From Woronichinia naegeliana WA131 (GTDB lineage: Bacteria; Cyanobacteriota; Cyanobacteriia; Cyanobacteriales; Microcystaceae): a DNA stretch of 64,000 nt. The stretch's first letter is position 1; every line of letters begins with the position of its first letter. This document shows positions 34,707 to 44,462 of the stretch, in pieces. Both the position numbers and the translations under genes were made by a program. Location: positions 1,860,001 to 1,924,000 of the forward strand of contig CP073041.1 in NCBI GenBank assembly GCA_025370055.1. The letters run 5' to 3'. The notes under the pieces are model-generated. The model was given only the letters and a program-made list of their open reading frames with translations. It was not told the origin of the DNA and did not search any database.

Positions 34707-37690
34707 AAGTATTAATTACAGATTTTGATCTCTTTGCCAAGGTTGGTGGTGGTCAAACTTTTTATCGCAGTCTAATTCTTAAAAATCCTCATATCGATTT
34801 CTACTACCTGACCGAACAGGAAAAAAAAGCGGTTCCTCGCCCCAATAACGCCTATCCCATTCCCTACCAGGAAAAATACTTTCTCACTGACCTCAATAAC
34901 TTTGTTGATGTTAACCCCCCGAAGTGGGTTTATCGTTCCTTTATTCGAGCCAGTAATATTGCTGCTTCAGTGGCAGGAATGCAGTTTGATCTGATCGATT
35001 CTCCGGATTATGAACAATGGGGAATTTTCCTGCGTCCGGCTCTCAATTATCATCAGGTTGGGTTTGAAAAAATCGCCCTTTCCTTACATGGAAAAATCTC
35101 CACCACTCTGCGCCTAGATTGGTTCAGCTATAGTCAAGAAAATATTCCCTTAGTACTTGAAGAAAGTAAGCAATATGACACCGTTGATTTACGCTATGGC
35201 ATTAGCAAGAGCTACATTGATGAATGGCGTGAATTGAGTTCTTTTCCAGCTTATTATTATCATCCACTTCATTTCTTTGACTTACCTAAGCCGGTGACAG
35301 GTATTTCTAGTCATTCACCCCTAACCTTAAACTTTATCGGTCGTACAGAAAAGCGCAAAGGGCCTGATATTTTTATCGATCTGGTTTGGTGGTTGCCCCG
35401 CAATCATTATCAACAAGCAAACATTATTGGCCCCCATAGTTTTAATGACAGCAGTACGGTTTCTTCTCAACACTTTTTAGAAGAGATGCTTGCCTATCGT
35501 GGGAATCAAGTGAAGTTGCTACCACCAAAGACGAATCAGGAGTTAATGACCTTATTTACTCAAAATGGGATTACTTTTGTTCCCTCTCGCTACGATACTT
35601 TAAATTTAGTTGCTCTAGAATCTTTATTTTCGGGTTGTCCAACCGTAATTGGCAGTGGAGCCGGCGTTTGTCGCTTTTTGGCAGAAACTTTTCCGCAAGT
35701 TCCCTTTGTCAAACTAGATCTCGATAATATTTATGCTTGTTTGCTGGAAGTTGATCAGATATTAACGGATTATTCCCATTATCGTCGGCAATTGGTAGAT
35801 AGTATTCTTAGTTCTCATCCCACTGTTAGCGATCCTCCTTTAATCGAGATTTATCAGCAGCCTAGTCACTATGAGACGGATGTTAGAGCAGAATTACAAG
35901 CTTGGTATGAACAGTTAATGGGCTATTGGCAAGCCACCCAGGAAAATCAATCCTGGCTCCAGCCGTTAAAAGCCCAGCTTAAACCTTCTCTTAAGGAACT
36001 CAAACACAATCTCAAGCGGATTAAAGGAAAAATTAAGTCCCAAATTTTAAGACCCTTGGGAGATGATCGCCGAGCCCAACTGTTAAAAGCCCCAAATCTG
36101 GTCGGTCGATATAAAGAGACGTTTAATATTAACGAACAAACCAGCAAGGATCTTGATGCTAAGGTGCAAATGCTCTGGCGTTTGGGGTCTGGTTATGAAT
36201 CGGAATTACAAGGGTTACGAGGTAAACTCAGCACAAATTATCGCATTGATCGGGTCAGGCTATGGCGAGAATTGGCTCGTCTGGAAGAGTTGCGGGGCAA
36301 TACCTTAGTGACAGCTACCTATCAAATTCGGGTGATGCGAGCCTTGGGAGAAGATCGATTTGGGGATTTACCAAAAGTTCTGAAGATTTTGACAGAAAAG
36401 GGATTTGTGAAAGAAGCGGAGGCGATCGCTGCCATCTATGGGTCAGGGGCGGATCGAGAAACTCACTGTTTAGAATTAATCGAAAAGGCCAGACAGGCGC
36501 ATTTACAGAATCCCGCCGATGAACAATACGAAATCTGGGATGATCGTCGTGATCAGTCCCATTACCGGGCAACCATTATTGTCTCTTTATATAAGGCCGC
36601 TGAAAAATTACCCTTCTTTTTGCGAACTCTCCAGCATCAAACCTTGATTAAACGGGGAGAAGCGGAGGTGGTCTTAGTGGATAGCGGTTCTCCTGGTAAC
36701 GAGTATGAAGTGTTTCAACAATTAGCTCCTGAACTCGGCTATCCCATTTTGTATGCCCGTTCACCCCAGAGGGAAACCATTCAAGCGGCTTGGAATCGGG
36801 GAATTAAATTGGCGCGATCGCCTTATTTAGCCTTCCTGGGTGTGGATGAGACCATTTTGCCGGAATGCTTAGAAATTTTGGCCAGGGAATTAGACCAAGA
36901 TGCCAGTTTAGACTGGGTAATTGGCCATAGCTTAGTCACCAATGTGGATCGCCAGGGCAGTTGGGTCAGCGACATTATGGCCTATGATCGTACCGGCTAT
37001 GAACAGGATTTGGTTTATCTAGAAACCTGCTATTTGTCTTGGGTGGGAGCTTTGTACCGTAAATCGATTCATGATCGCTGTGGTTACTACGATCAGAGTT
37101 TCCGAGGTGCAGGGGATACGGAATTCAAAAATCGCGTTATGCCCTACATCAAGAGTAAATTTGTTGATCGCAACCTAGGTTTATTTTGGAATTATCCCGA
37201 TGAGCGTACAACCCAAAGTCCGGCAATAGAAATAGAGGATATGCGAGCTTGGTATTTGCACCGTACCTTGTCTGGGGTGAAATATGCTTTTAGTCAGCGA
37301 TCGCCAGAAGAAGTAGAGAATTTGCTATACCATTGTCTAGGCTATCGTAAATCCTACTGTCACCATACCAGTACTGATTTAGACCAGGCCTATTATTTGG
37401 GGCTGTATCTGCAAGAGGTCTATCCCGAATCCGAAGCCTTAAAATATTTAAGTGGCATTAAAACCCTATTAAATGCTTATCAGGCTCTAGACTGGATTCC
37501 TAAATTGTCTCGCTTTTCTCCTTTTTCTGTTGTCCTTGAAACCCGTAAACAGATAGAACAGGTTGAGCAAGCACACCGAAAACTTTGGCTCGGCGATCAG
37601 ACTCATCAGCCAACCTATCGAATTTTTAATGATAATCGTCATGAACAACACGCTTTCCTTTGGTTCACCGATCTTTTAGGAGCAAAATAA
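34703..37690 (+). CDS. GT4 - GT2 fused glycosyltransferase
   Basis: This 995-residue protein has a GT4-type N-terminal half (about 1-390: MKVLITDFDLFAKVGGGQTFY, LTLNFIGRTEKRKGPDIFI near 215, and NLVALESLFSGCPTVIGSGAG near 305), a helical linker (about 400-615), and a GT2 domain (about 620-860: YRATIIVSLYKAAEKLPFFLRTL, VVLVDSGSPGNE, and AFLGVDETILPECLE in place of the usual DxD). The C-terminal 130 residues are helical. The GT2 acidic motif is unusual (VDE), so activity should not be assumed. It is coupled by ATGA overlap to the preceding two-module GT. Confidence 0.82.
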   Translation: MKVLITDFDLFAKVGGGQTFYRSLILKNPHIDFYYLTEQEKKAVPRPNNAYPIPYQEKYFLTDLNNFVDVNPPKWVYRSFIRASNIAASVAGMQFDLIDSPDYEQWGIFLRPALNYHQVGFEKIALSLHGKISTTLRLDWFSYSQENIPLVLEESKQYDTVDLRYGISKSYIDEWRELSSFPAYYYHPLHFFDLPKPVTGISSHSPLTLNFIGRTEKRKGPDIFIDLVWWLPRNHYQQANIIGPHSFNDSSTVSSQHFLEEMLAYRGNQVKLLPPKTNQELMTLFTQNGITFVPSRYDTLNLVALESLFSGCPTVIGSGAGVCRFLAETFPQVPFVKLDLDNIYACLLEVDQILTDYSHYRRQLVDSILSSHPTVSDPPLIEIYQQPSHYETDVRAELQAWYEQLMGYWQATQENQSWLQPLKAQLKPSLKELKHNLKRIKGKIKSQILRPLGDDRRAQLLKAPNLVGRYKETFNINEQTSKDLDAKVQMLWRLGSGYESELQGLRGKLSTNYRIDRVRLWRELARLEELRGNTLVTATYQIRVMRALGEDRFGDLPKVLKILTEKGFVKEAEAIAAIYGSGADRETHCLELIEKARQAHLQNPADEQYEIWDDRRDQSHYRATIIVSLYKAAEKLPFFLRTLQHQTLIKRGEAEVVLVDSGSPGNEYEVFQQLAPELGYPILYARSPQRETIQAAWNRGIKLARSPYLAFLGVDETILPECLEILARELDQDASLDWVIGHSLVTNVDRQGSWVSDIMAYDRTGYEQDLVYLETCYLSWVGALYRKSIHDRCGYYDQSFRGAGDTEFKNRVMPYIKSKFVDRNLGLFWNYPDERTTQSPAIEIEDMRAWYLHRTLSGVKYAFSQRSPEEVENLLYHCLGYRKSYCHHTSTDLDQAYYLGLYLQEVYPESEALKYLSGIKTLLNAYQALDWIPKLSRFSPFSVVLETRKQIEQVEQAHRKLWLGDQTHQPTYRIFNDNRHEQHAFLWFTDLLGAK

Positions 37691-37692
37691 TA

Positions 37693-38952
37693 ATGTTCAC
37701 CTTTATTAAGGACAAAATCAAGTTCAAGTTAGCTAAAATTCTAGCTCCAGAAATTGATAAAAAACTAGCAATCAATCAACGAATCTCGACTCTTGAGCAA
37801 CAGAATCAAGCATTAGATCAAAAGATAACTAAGCTGAATCAGCAAATGCTGGAAATATCGCAACAACTGACGCTTATTGATCAGAAGATTACGAATATAA
37901 CGCCTTTTGGAATTGCGCCCTGGTATCAAGAAAATCTTTGGGAACCAACGGTACAAATTATTCTGCGGGATCTTTGTAAACCAGGCGATATCGTCTTTGA
38001 TGTAGGCGCGAATTTTGCCGGTTTGACTACGCTTATGTCACGCATGGTCGGCCCTAAGGGCGTTGTTTGTGCCTTTGAAGCAAGTCCTCGCATTATTGAT
38101 AAAACTCAGCGCAATTTGGTGTTTAGTGGTTGTAATAATGTGCAACTTTTTCACAATGCTGTTTATCATACCTCTGGCCAAACGGTTAAAATTTATCTTG
38201 GCGATCACCTGAATGATAGTATTTATCAAGAATATGGAGAAGATTCTGCCTACGAAGTGAAAACTTTGGCCTTAGATGATTTTATTACCCATACTCAATT
38301 AGTGCCTAATCTCTTAAAAATGGATATTGAAGGGGCTGAATTGGATGCGATTAAAGGGCTAGTCCATACTTTAAAAACAGCTAAACCCCACTTGATCCTA
38401 GAAACCCAACGGGAAGACACTCGTTGTTTAGACTTTTTACGGGATCTCGGCTACATAGCGATCGATTTGAATACCTATCAGGAAGTGACCAAGGTCGAAG
38501 ATTATCCAGTTGGTGCCAATATTCGGAATAATTTGTATATTCACCGCGATCGCTATTTAGAGACTCCTTATCAGTTACCGTTCCACTTTCAAGAATATAC
38601 AGTATTGGCAGCGCAAGATTTTAAGAAAGAGGCAGATGGTTCAACTTTTTTGAAAGAACCCTTGGTTTTTGAGCCAGGGCGTTATATTATTGACGTTGAT
38701 TTTACCGCCCTAGGGACTAATAATGCTTTGATGTGTGGAGTCAAGAAAGATAACAAAGTTCTTTTTCAGTACCATGCTTACAGTCATTTATTAGCCTCAA
38801 CCTATCGAGACTGGATCATCGATTTACCAGAAACTTCGACTATCACCCTTTATTTTGAATTTCAAAATGGAACAAGTGATGAGAGTCTTTCTGTTCAAGG
38901 CGTAAAAGTCAACAAAATCACCAATATTCGGTCATCTAATTATATAAATTAG
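37693..38952 (+). CDS. FkbM methyltransferase with coiled-coil N-terminus and C-terminal beta domain
   Basis: This protein (419 aa from the ATG at 37693) has a basic start, a coiled coil (about 20-70), and the FkbM core (about 85-270): DIVFDVGANFAGLTTLMSRMVGPKGVVCAFEASPRI, then LLKMDIEGAELDAIKGL and PHLILETQ. The last 120 residues (FEPGRYIIDVDFTAL, VSLYFEF-like strands) look like a small beta domain that could bind carbohydrate. It follows the GT4-GT2 gene by 2 bases, so the three genes 31116-38952 form an operon. An IS5-like element starts 37 bases after its stop. Confidence 0.83.
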   Translation: MFTFIKDKIKFKLAKILAPEIDKKLAINQRISTLEQQNQALDQKITKLNQQMLEISQQLTLIDQKITNITPFGIAPWYQENLWEPTVQIILRDLCKPGDIVFDVGANFAGLTTLMSRMVGPKGVVCAFEASPRIIDKTQRNLVFSGCNNVQLFHNAVYHTSGQTVKIYLGDHLNDSIYQEYGEDSAYEVKTLALDDFITHTQLVPNLLKMDIEGAELDAIKGLVHTLKTAKPHLILETQREDTRCLDFLRDLGYIAIDLNTYQEVTKVEDYPVGANIRNNLYIHRDRYLETPYQLPFHFQEYTVLAAQDFKKEADGSTFLKEPLVFEPGRYIIDVDFTALGTNNALMCGVKKDNKVLFQYHAYSHLLASTYRDWIIDLPETSTITLYFEFQNGTSDESLSVQGVKVNKITNIRSSNYIN

Positions 38953-38989
38953 CGTTATTTCTATTTATACTAAGTAAGTGGGCTTAATT

Positions 38990-40679
38990 AGGGCTTGCTG
39001 AAAAAGTCAAAAAACGAAAGAAATGTGGGTTAGGGAAGTATGGACTGAAAAAGCATAGATAACTTATCCTTATGGAAACAAATCAAAATACAGATTTTGT
39101 TTAATCTATTGTTCCTTTCTGTCTAAAAAGGTCAACACAAATCACTCCTCACAAAAGAGAGGAAAATTAACACCATTTTTCACAAGAAAAACGACTCTAC
39201 AACTTTTTACTTTTTGTCTTCTGAAGTAGAGTAGAAAGATTCATTACCAAAAAGTTCATCGCAATTACCGTTTCCGAGGTCTCAGGTAGTTTGGCCATCA
39301 CTCGACCAAGACTAAATTTCCTCTTTCCCTGTCCGAATTTACCCTCAATGGCATTACGCACTCTTTCATCTGAGCGTGCCTCTTTCTTTTTTTCTTTGCT
39401 CACCTCTTTCGGCGGTCTTCCCAATCGGGGACCACTCATTCTTATATCCCTTTCTTTACAATAAGCTCGATTCGCTTTTGTTCGATAGATTTTATCCACA
39501 TGAACCGATTCCGGATAACATCCTGTTTCCCTTTTATATTCTTCTATTCGCGCTTGTAAATCTCCCGATTCGTTGTAATTATCCCAACTTAATTTGTCTA
39601 AGAAGACAAAGCCATTCACATTACTTGCCGATATTTTAGCTCCAAACTCTACTGCTTTTCCCGCTTTTCCACGCACTATTGGACGCACGTGAGGTTGGCT
39701 TACACTCACGATTCTGTTTTCTACTTTATTTGTCTTTTTTTCATACATTTCTAACTGTTGCTCATACACTTTTCCTATCGTTACAAGCTCTTCTTGCTCT
39801 TTTTTCGTTAGTTTTTCTAACTTTGCTCCCTCTTCTATCATTTTTTCTATATGAGACAAGTTTCTTTTTATATATCCTAGTTGTTTTTTTGTTCCTTTTC
39901 TTCTTTCTTTTTTTGACACACGACGTTTTTTTGCTATGGCTAAGTACTCTTTTCTTGCCACTTCCCTATAAGTCCTCGGCTTTTCTTTCCTTTTCTCTTT
40001 TATTTCTTCATACAGCTTATCTATTATTTTTTCTGTTTTTTCTCTGGCATCATTCAATATTCCTATATCCGTTGGATATTTTATATCTGCTGGTGTACAA
40101 GTCGCATCTAACAATAACTTTCCTTCATTTTCTTTTTTTTCTGACGCTACACCCGTCGCTTTTTTTTCTATTTCTTTATTAATTTTATTTATTAATTCCA
40201 TTCCTATTTTTTTACGAAAATGAACCATCATTGACGCACTAAATGCTTCTTTGCTACTATAGCTTTCCATTCCTATAAAGTACTGTAAATAAGGGTTCTC
40301 TTTTATTTGTTCTACTGTTTCTCTGTCACTTTTTCCTGAAATTTCTTTGATAATTAATGCTCCTAATGCCATTCTAAATGATTTGGCTGGGGCTCCTTTT
40401 TTTTCTGTGAAGTTTTTTGCATATTCTTCCTCATATTCTTCCCAGGGAATCATTTTTGACATTTCTATCCAACGATTTTCTTCGTCTAACTGCCCGCCGA
40501 ACAGATTTTTCAAGTTTTCTGGTGTTTCAATTGAGTACTGTTGTTTTCGGTACATCTGCTTTCTCTCTTCTTAATGCAATGGTTTTGAGGCATTCTACCC
40601 TATTTTCGTGCATTCTAGCGGTTCTTAATTCGCCTACTATTTTTCTCCGTAAAGGTTTCAGCTTTTTTCAGCAAGCCCT
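38990..40679 (-). mobile_element. IS5-like insertion sequence, intact copy (1690 bp)
   Basis: The ends AGGGCTTGCTGAAAAA are 16-bp inverted repeats, and the 4-bp target AATT is duplicated at 38986-38989 and 40680-40683. It carries one intact transposase gene. The same element is found again at 49911-51600 (same length, same AATT target) and as the disrupted copy at 48804-52191. It inserted between glycan genes without breaking one. Confidence 0.95.
39197..40555 (-). CDS. IS5-like transposase (DUF772 + DDE), intact
   Basis: This 452-residue transposase has an N-terminal DUF772-type domain (RWIEMSKMIPWEEYEEEYA, SFRMALGALIIKEISGKSDRETVEQIKENPYLQYFIG) and a DDE nuclease fold: LLLDATCTPADIKYP (Asp), VHVDKIYRTKANRAYC (Asp) and NAIEGKFGQGKRKFSLG (Glu). 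A Lys/Glu-rich helical insert at about 170-260 separates the strands. The gene fills the element and should be functional. The antisense strand is open over long stretches because of its biased composition, but these antisense frames are not genes. Confidence 0.9.
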   Translation of the reverse strand: MYRKQQYSIETPENLKNLFGGQLDEENRWIEMSKMIPWEEYEEEYAKNFTEKKGAPAKSFRMALGALIIKEISGKSDRETVEQIKENPYLQYFIGMESYSSKEAFSASMMVHFRKKIGMELINKINKEIEKKATGVASEKKENEGKLLLDATCTPADIKYPTDIGILNDAREKTEKIIDKLYEEIKEKRKEKPRTYREVARKEYLAIAKKRRVSKKERRKGTKKQLGYIKRNLSHIEKMIEEGAKLEKLTKKEQEELVTIGKVYEQQLEMYEKKTNKVENRIVSVSQPHVRPIVRGKAGKAVEFGAKISASNVNGFVFLDKLSWDNYNESGDLQARIEEYKRETGCYPESVHVDKIYRTKANRAYCKERDIRMSGPRLGRPPKEVSKEKKKEARSDERVRNAIEGKFGQGKRKFSLGRVMAKLPETSETVIAMNFLVMNLSTLLQKTKSKKL

Positions 40680-40700
40680 AATTAATTGTTAGATAGTAGA

Positions 40701-40734
40701 ACAGGCTTCTAGCCTGTGGACGGGCAGGATGCCC
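40701..40734. repeat. Palindromic intergenic repeats
   Basis: ACAGGCT-TCT-AGCCTGT (40701-40717) and GGGC-AGGAT-GCCC (40722-40734) are two adjacent hairpins of the dispersed type seen in many cyanobacteria. They lie between the IS5-like copy and the next gene. The remaining bases up to 40848 are AT-rich with nothing recognised. Confidence 0.6.
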
Positions 40735-40848
40735 ATCCCACGTTTTATATTTAATTGTAACCAGCTACTTACTGTGTTAGATTAACGATGTTAAATTATT
40801 TTAATAACTTTTATTTAGATCATTAAATATGTATTTAGCGTATCAAAA

Positions 40849-42666
40849 ATGGAGGAAGGGGCCGTGATCATCCCAATGATTAGCTTTGTGATGGGAGTGG
40901 TTGTTCTAGCCTTTTTAGGTTTAGTATCCCTAGGCTACCTTAATCTTAATGATAAACTCTCTTTTCTGACGACTAAAATCCAAAGAGATCGCCTCTTTGC
41001 TTTGGGATTGGGACTCATTGCTCTCGCACTCATGGCCGGTTTGATTGGCTACTTAGGATATATTAATGGTCATTTGTTACGTTTATTCCGTCTAATGTTA
41101 TGGGCAGGAGGGTTAGGCTTAATCCTTTCGCGATCGCCTCTTTTTATCCGACTTTATCAAACCACTTTCCTGAGATATTTAACCATTGGTAATAGCTTAA
41201 AATTTATTACCTTGGTTTTTATGTCGTTTCTCCTGATTAGATCCCTGATTCGAGTAGATGGCAATGGAGATACATGGATGTATCAACTCCCCTTTGCCGC
41301 CCGTCTCTGGCACTTAGTTGGCCCAGAGCATTATTTGATGGATTATGAGCGGGAACTCATGTATGAAAGTTTTCCCAAATTAGCCAATTTCCTACAGGGT
41401 TTGTTCTGGTCAATGGCCGGAATTAATAATCCACAGGCAGCCAATTTAGTCAGTTTTTTTAGTCTAGTTTTATACTTAGTTTTTCTCAAAATTTATTTAA
41501 AAATTCCCTTATACCTTAGCGCGATCGCTATTTTAGCGGTTCCTCTTATTCATATTGCTGCTACGGCCTGTTACGTGGATTTGATCGGGAATGTAGGTGT
41601 TGCCATTGTGATCTTAATGACTTACTTACTCTATTGCCGAGAAAATTTTCTTAATTGGCGCAATATTGGTGTATTTACCTTGGGGGGATTTTTAGCGGCT
41701 AATACTAAATTCTTATTAGTGCCAATGGTAGTTATCTTTTTTATCCTTGCTTTAGCCAAAATCATTGTTACTGCTTTAGATCAAAAGAATATTAACCCTT
41801 TAAAGATCTTTCAATTCTTTTTGATCAGCTTGATTTCAGGAATCATTATTTTTGCAACAGAATTTATCAATGTTATTCAATATCAAAATCCTTTCTATCC
41901 CTTAAAAATTAGCCTAGGAAGCTGGATTCTTAATCATGCCATTACGCCCTCTGCTGATTATTTGTCACCAAAGTTACAAGCAATGTCATCTCTACAACGA
42001 TGGATCTATTCCCTACTAGAAATTGGAGCTTTTGATCCTCAACGACCGTTGCCCTGGACAATTGCCATGGATTTTGTACCACTCAACAGTGATTCCTTTG
42101 GTATGGGGGGCTATTTTGCAATTTATGTCATTTTTAACGTTGTTTTATTCTTATTTTTATGTCGTCGTAGGACAAAGGAAACTAACTTTGCCCTGGGTCT
42201 ATTTTTCCTGATCTCAACTTTAACTTTTTTACAACCATTTTCCTACCAACTTCGCTACTATATGTATTGGATCATGGTGCTAATTGCCCTAAATCTATTT
42301 TTAATTATTCAAGAACAAGATACTCTGAAGTCGATAAAATGGATTAATCCTAATACCTTTGGCTTAGTGGCTACCTCAGTTCTCATTTTATTTGTCACGA
42401 TGACTCGCTGGGACTACACCTATCCTCGGACAAATTTTTTAGCATCCTATATGAGTTCTGTGCTTGACCCCCAAATTATGCAACAGTTAGAAGATCAACA
42501 AAAATATTGTTTAGTCGATCTATCTCCCCATACTTTTTTATATAACTCTCAATTTCATCCCCCTCGCAACTATTCTATTCGGGCTGAATTCAAAATTAGT
42601 CCTGAATATATTAAGGAACAATGTGCTTCCCGCGTCATTCTGCCGCCGGCTAAAATACAATCCTAG
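40849..42666 (+). CDS. Polytopic GT-C-like glycosyltransferase
   Basis: This 605-residue membrane protein has about 12 helices. A large outer loop after helix 4-5 carries VDGNGDTWMYQLPFAARLWHLVGPEHYLMDYERELMYESFPKLANFLQG, with the acidic and aromatic residues seen in GT-C enzymes that use lipid-linked sugars. The polar C-terminal tail ends outside the membrane. An ATG at 40849 is used; a second at about 40876 is possible. The following gene (GtrB-like GT2) starts 24 bases on, and the arrangement GT-C, GtrB-like, GtrA-like recalls phage-type gtr glucosylation modules. Confidence 0.65.
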   Translation: MEEGAVIIPMISFVMGVVVLAFLGLVSLGYLNLNDKLSFLTTKIQRDRLFALGLGLIALALMAGLIGYLGYINGHLLRLFRLMLWAGGLGLILSRSPLFIRLYQTTFLRYLTIGNSLKFITLVFMSFLLIRSLIRVDGNGDTWMYQLPFAARLWHLVGPEHYLMDYERELMYESFPKLANFLQGLFWSMAGINNPQAANLVSFFSLVLYLVFLKIYLKIPLYLSAIAILAVPLIHIAATACYVDLIGNVGVAIVILMTYLLYCRENFLNWRNIGVFTLGGFLAANTKFLLVPMVVIFFILALAKIIVTALDQKNINPLKIFQFFLISLISGIIIFATEFINVIQYQNPFYPLKISLGSWILNHAITPSADYLSPKLQAMSSLQRWIYSLLEIGAFDPQRPLPWTIAMDFVPLNSDSFGMGGYFAIYVIFNVVLFLFLCRRRTKETNFALGLFFLISTLTFLQPFSYQLRYYMYWIMVLIALNLFLIIQEQDTLKSIKWINPNTFGLVATSVLILFVTMTRWDYTYPRTNFLASYMSSVLDPQIMQQLEDQQKYCLVDLSPHTFLYNSQFHPPRNYSIRAEFKISPEYIKEQCASRVILPPAKIQS

Positions 42667-42689
42667 CTAACATCCTTATTGAGTAACTA

Positions 42690-43889
42690 ATGAATCAACT
42701 TGCCAGCCAGCCTGAAATCTCAATAGTAATGCCCTGCCTCAATGAAATTAAAACCTTACCTGCCTGTATTAAAAAAGCTCAAGAAACGATTCATAATCTC
42801 AACTTACCCGGAGAAGTAATTATTGCCGATAATGGTTCAACCGATGGTTCTCAAGACCTGGCAGAATCATTAGGTGCGCGAGTGGTTAATGTTCCCGTTC
42901 GTGGTTATGGTGCCGCTTTGATTTGGGGTATTCGAGCCGCAAAAGGGAATTATATTGTCATGGGAGATTCCGATGATTCCTATGATTTTCGGGAAGCTCA
43001 AGCCATGGTTGAAAAATTGGAATTGGGTTATGAACTTTGTATGGGAACTCGTCTGAAGGGACGGATTATGCCTGGGGCGATGCCTTGGAAACATCGCTAT
43101 TTAGGAACTCCCGTTTTAACCGCTATCGTTAATTTACTCTTTCAGGCTTCCTTTTCTGATGTCAATTGTGGAATGCGAGCTTTTACAAAATCTGCTTTTT
43201 TACAGATGCAAATGGAATCAACGGGGATGGAATTCGCCTCAGAAATGTTGGTAAAGTCTTCAATTTTACGCTTAAGAACGACTGAAATTCCAATTACTTT
43301 ACATAAGGATGGCCGCGATCGCCGTCCCCACTTAAAAACCTGGTCAGATGGTTGGCGACATTTAAAATATATCTTATTATTTGCTCCTAAGTTTATCTAT
43401 TGGATCCCAGGGCTTTTCTGTTTATTAGTGGGTGGAATTTTAGCGATCGCTCTTAATTTAACGCCGGAGGGTCAACCGGTAAATTTTGCTGGCTTCCTGT
43501 TTAACGATCACTGGATTGTGGTAGCTGCTTTACTATTTTTGATTGGTTATGAGATTCTCTTTACGGGATTATTGGCCTATCTCTATACGCTCACCCATCG
43601 GGTTAAACAACGATCTGTCAAAATTGAAAAACTCATTCGTTGGGTTAGTTTAGAGAAGATTCTATTATTAACTGCTCTGCTTTTGATTTCAGGATTAGCC
43701 CTAGAATTTTCAGTAATTAAAGCCTGGGTTAGTGGCGATTTTGCCAACTTGAATGCTTTTCGGCCAGCGATTACAGGCATGGCTCTAATTTTAATGAGTA
43801 GTCAAACCCTCTTTAGCGGTCTTTTTTATGCCGTTTTAGCGGAAAAGTACGAAAACAAGTTATTAAATCTTTCCATTGAAGAAGATTAA
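42690..43889 (+). CDS. GtrB/DPM1-like GT2 with C-terminal membrane domain
   Basis: This 399-residue protein has a GT2 domain (about 8-235: EISIVMPCLNEIKTLPACI, VIIADNGSTDGS, RGYGAALIWGI, VMGDSDDSYDF and DVNCGMRAF) and four hydrophobic helices (about 240-390). It fits polyprenyl-phosphate glycosyltransferases, which charge undecaprenyl phosphate with a sugar from a nucleotide donor on the cytoplasmic side. The next gene encodes a GtrA-like flippase candidate, the standard partner. Start ATG at 42690 lies 24 bases after the GT-C gene. Confidence 0.88.
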   Translation: MNQLASQPEISIVMPCLNEIKTLPACIKKAQETIHNLNLPGEVIIADNGSTDGSQDLAESLGARVVNVPVRGYGAALIWGIRAAKGNYIVMGDSDDSYDFREAQAMVEKLELGYELCMGTRLKGRIMPGAMPWKHRYLGTPVLTAIVNLLFQASFSDVNCGMRAFTKSAFLQMQMESTGMEFASEMLVKSSILRLRTTEIPITLHKDGRDRRPHLKTWSDGWRHLKYILLFAPKFIYWIPGLFCLLVGGILAIALNLTPEGQPVNFAGFLFNDHWIVVAALLFLIGYEILFTGLLAYLYTLTHRVKQRSVKIEKLIRWVSLEKILLLTALLLISGLALEFSVIKAWVSGDFANLNAFRPAITGMALILMSSQTLFSGLFYAVLAEKYENKLLNLSIEED

Positions 43890-43940
43890 ATTTAAATTTA
43901 AACCTATCTGCATTTGAGTAATTTTAAATAACTTTAAATA

Positions 43941-44462
43941 ATGTCTAATCGTTCTAAAAATTCTAATTCTACTAATTCTATTGATAATTTCCTCAATCGA
44001 GCGATCGCCGCCTTAGAATATCTGCTTAATCTGCGGATCTTCAAATTTCTAGGTGTAGGAGGCTTTTGTGCGGGTCTTAGTCTCGTTATTCTTTACTTGT
44101 CAACCTCGGTTCTGGGTATTAATTATCTAATTTCAACGATTATTAGTATTATTGTCACCAACTTTATTGGTTTCGCACTCAATAAATATTACACCTTTCA
44201 AACCCATCGCAAATTATTTTGGCGAGAAATGTGGAAGTATTATAGTGTGATGTTATCCAGTTACTTTCTAAATCTAGTTATTATTTATTTACTGGTAGAT
44301 TTTGTTAAAATCTGGTATCTATACGCAAATATTTTGCTAATTATTGTCCTAACGCCCTATAATTATCTGCTGCACAGAAATTGGAGTTTTAGAAAAAAAG
44401 AATTAAAATCCAGTGCAATCAATGATTCAGTGGCAGAACCAGAGACAAGCTATGAAGAATAG
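43941..44462 (+). CDS. GtrA family membrane protein
   Basis: The product (173 aa) has four membrane helices, with the family opening FLGVGGFCAGLSLVILYLSTSVLGINYLISTIISIIVTNFIGFALNKYYTF, where the NFxGFxLNKYYTF motif is diagnostic of GtrA. It is thought to flip polyprenyl-phosphate-linked sugar across the membrane. The gene sits directly after the GtrB-like GT2, and its stop overlaps the next start by 11 bases. Confidence 0.9.
   Translation: MSNRSKNSNSTNSIDNFLNRAIAALEYLLNLRIFKFLGVGGFCAGLSLVILYLSTSVLGINYLISTIISIIVTNFIGFALNKYYTFQTHRKLFWREMWKYYSVMLSSYFLNLVIIYLLVDFVKIWYLYANILLIIVLTPYNYLLHRNWSFRKKELKSSAINDSVAEPETSYEE

Noticed and set aside
39679-40182. Long plus-strand frame of hydrophobic Leu/Phe-rich protein (also at 50600-51103 and, minus strand, 49305-49808)
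   Set aside because: It is the antisense of the Lys/Glu-rich part of the IS5-like transposase; its hydrophobic look is a by-product of AAA/GAA codons read on the other strand.
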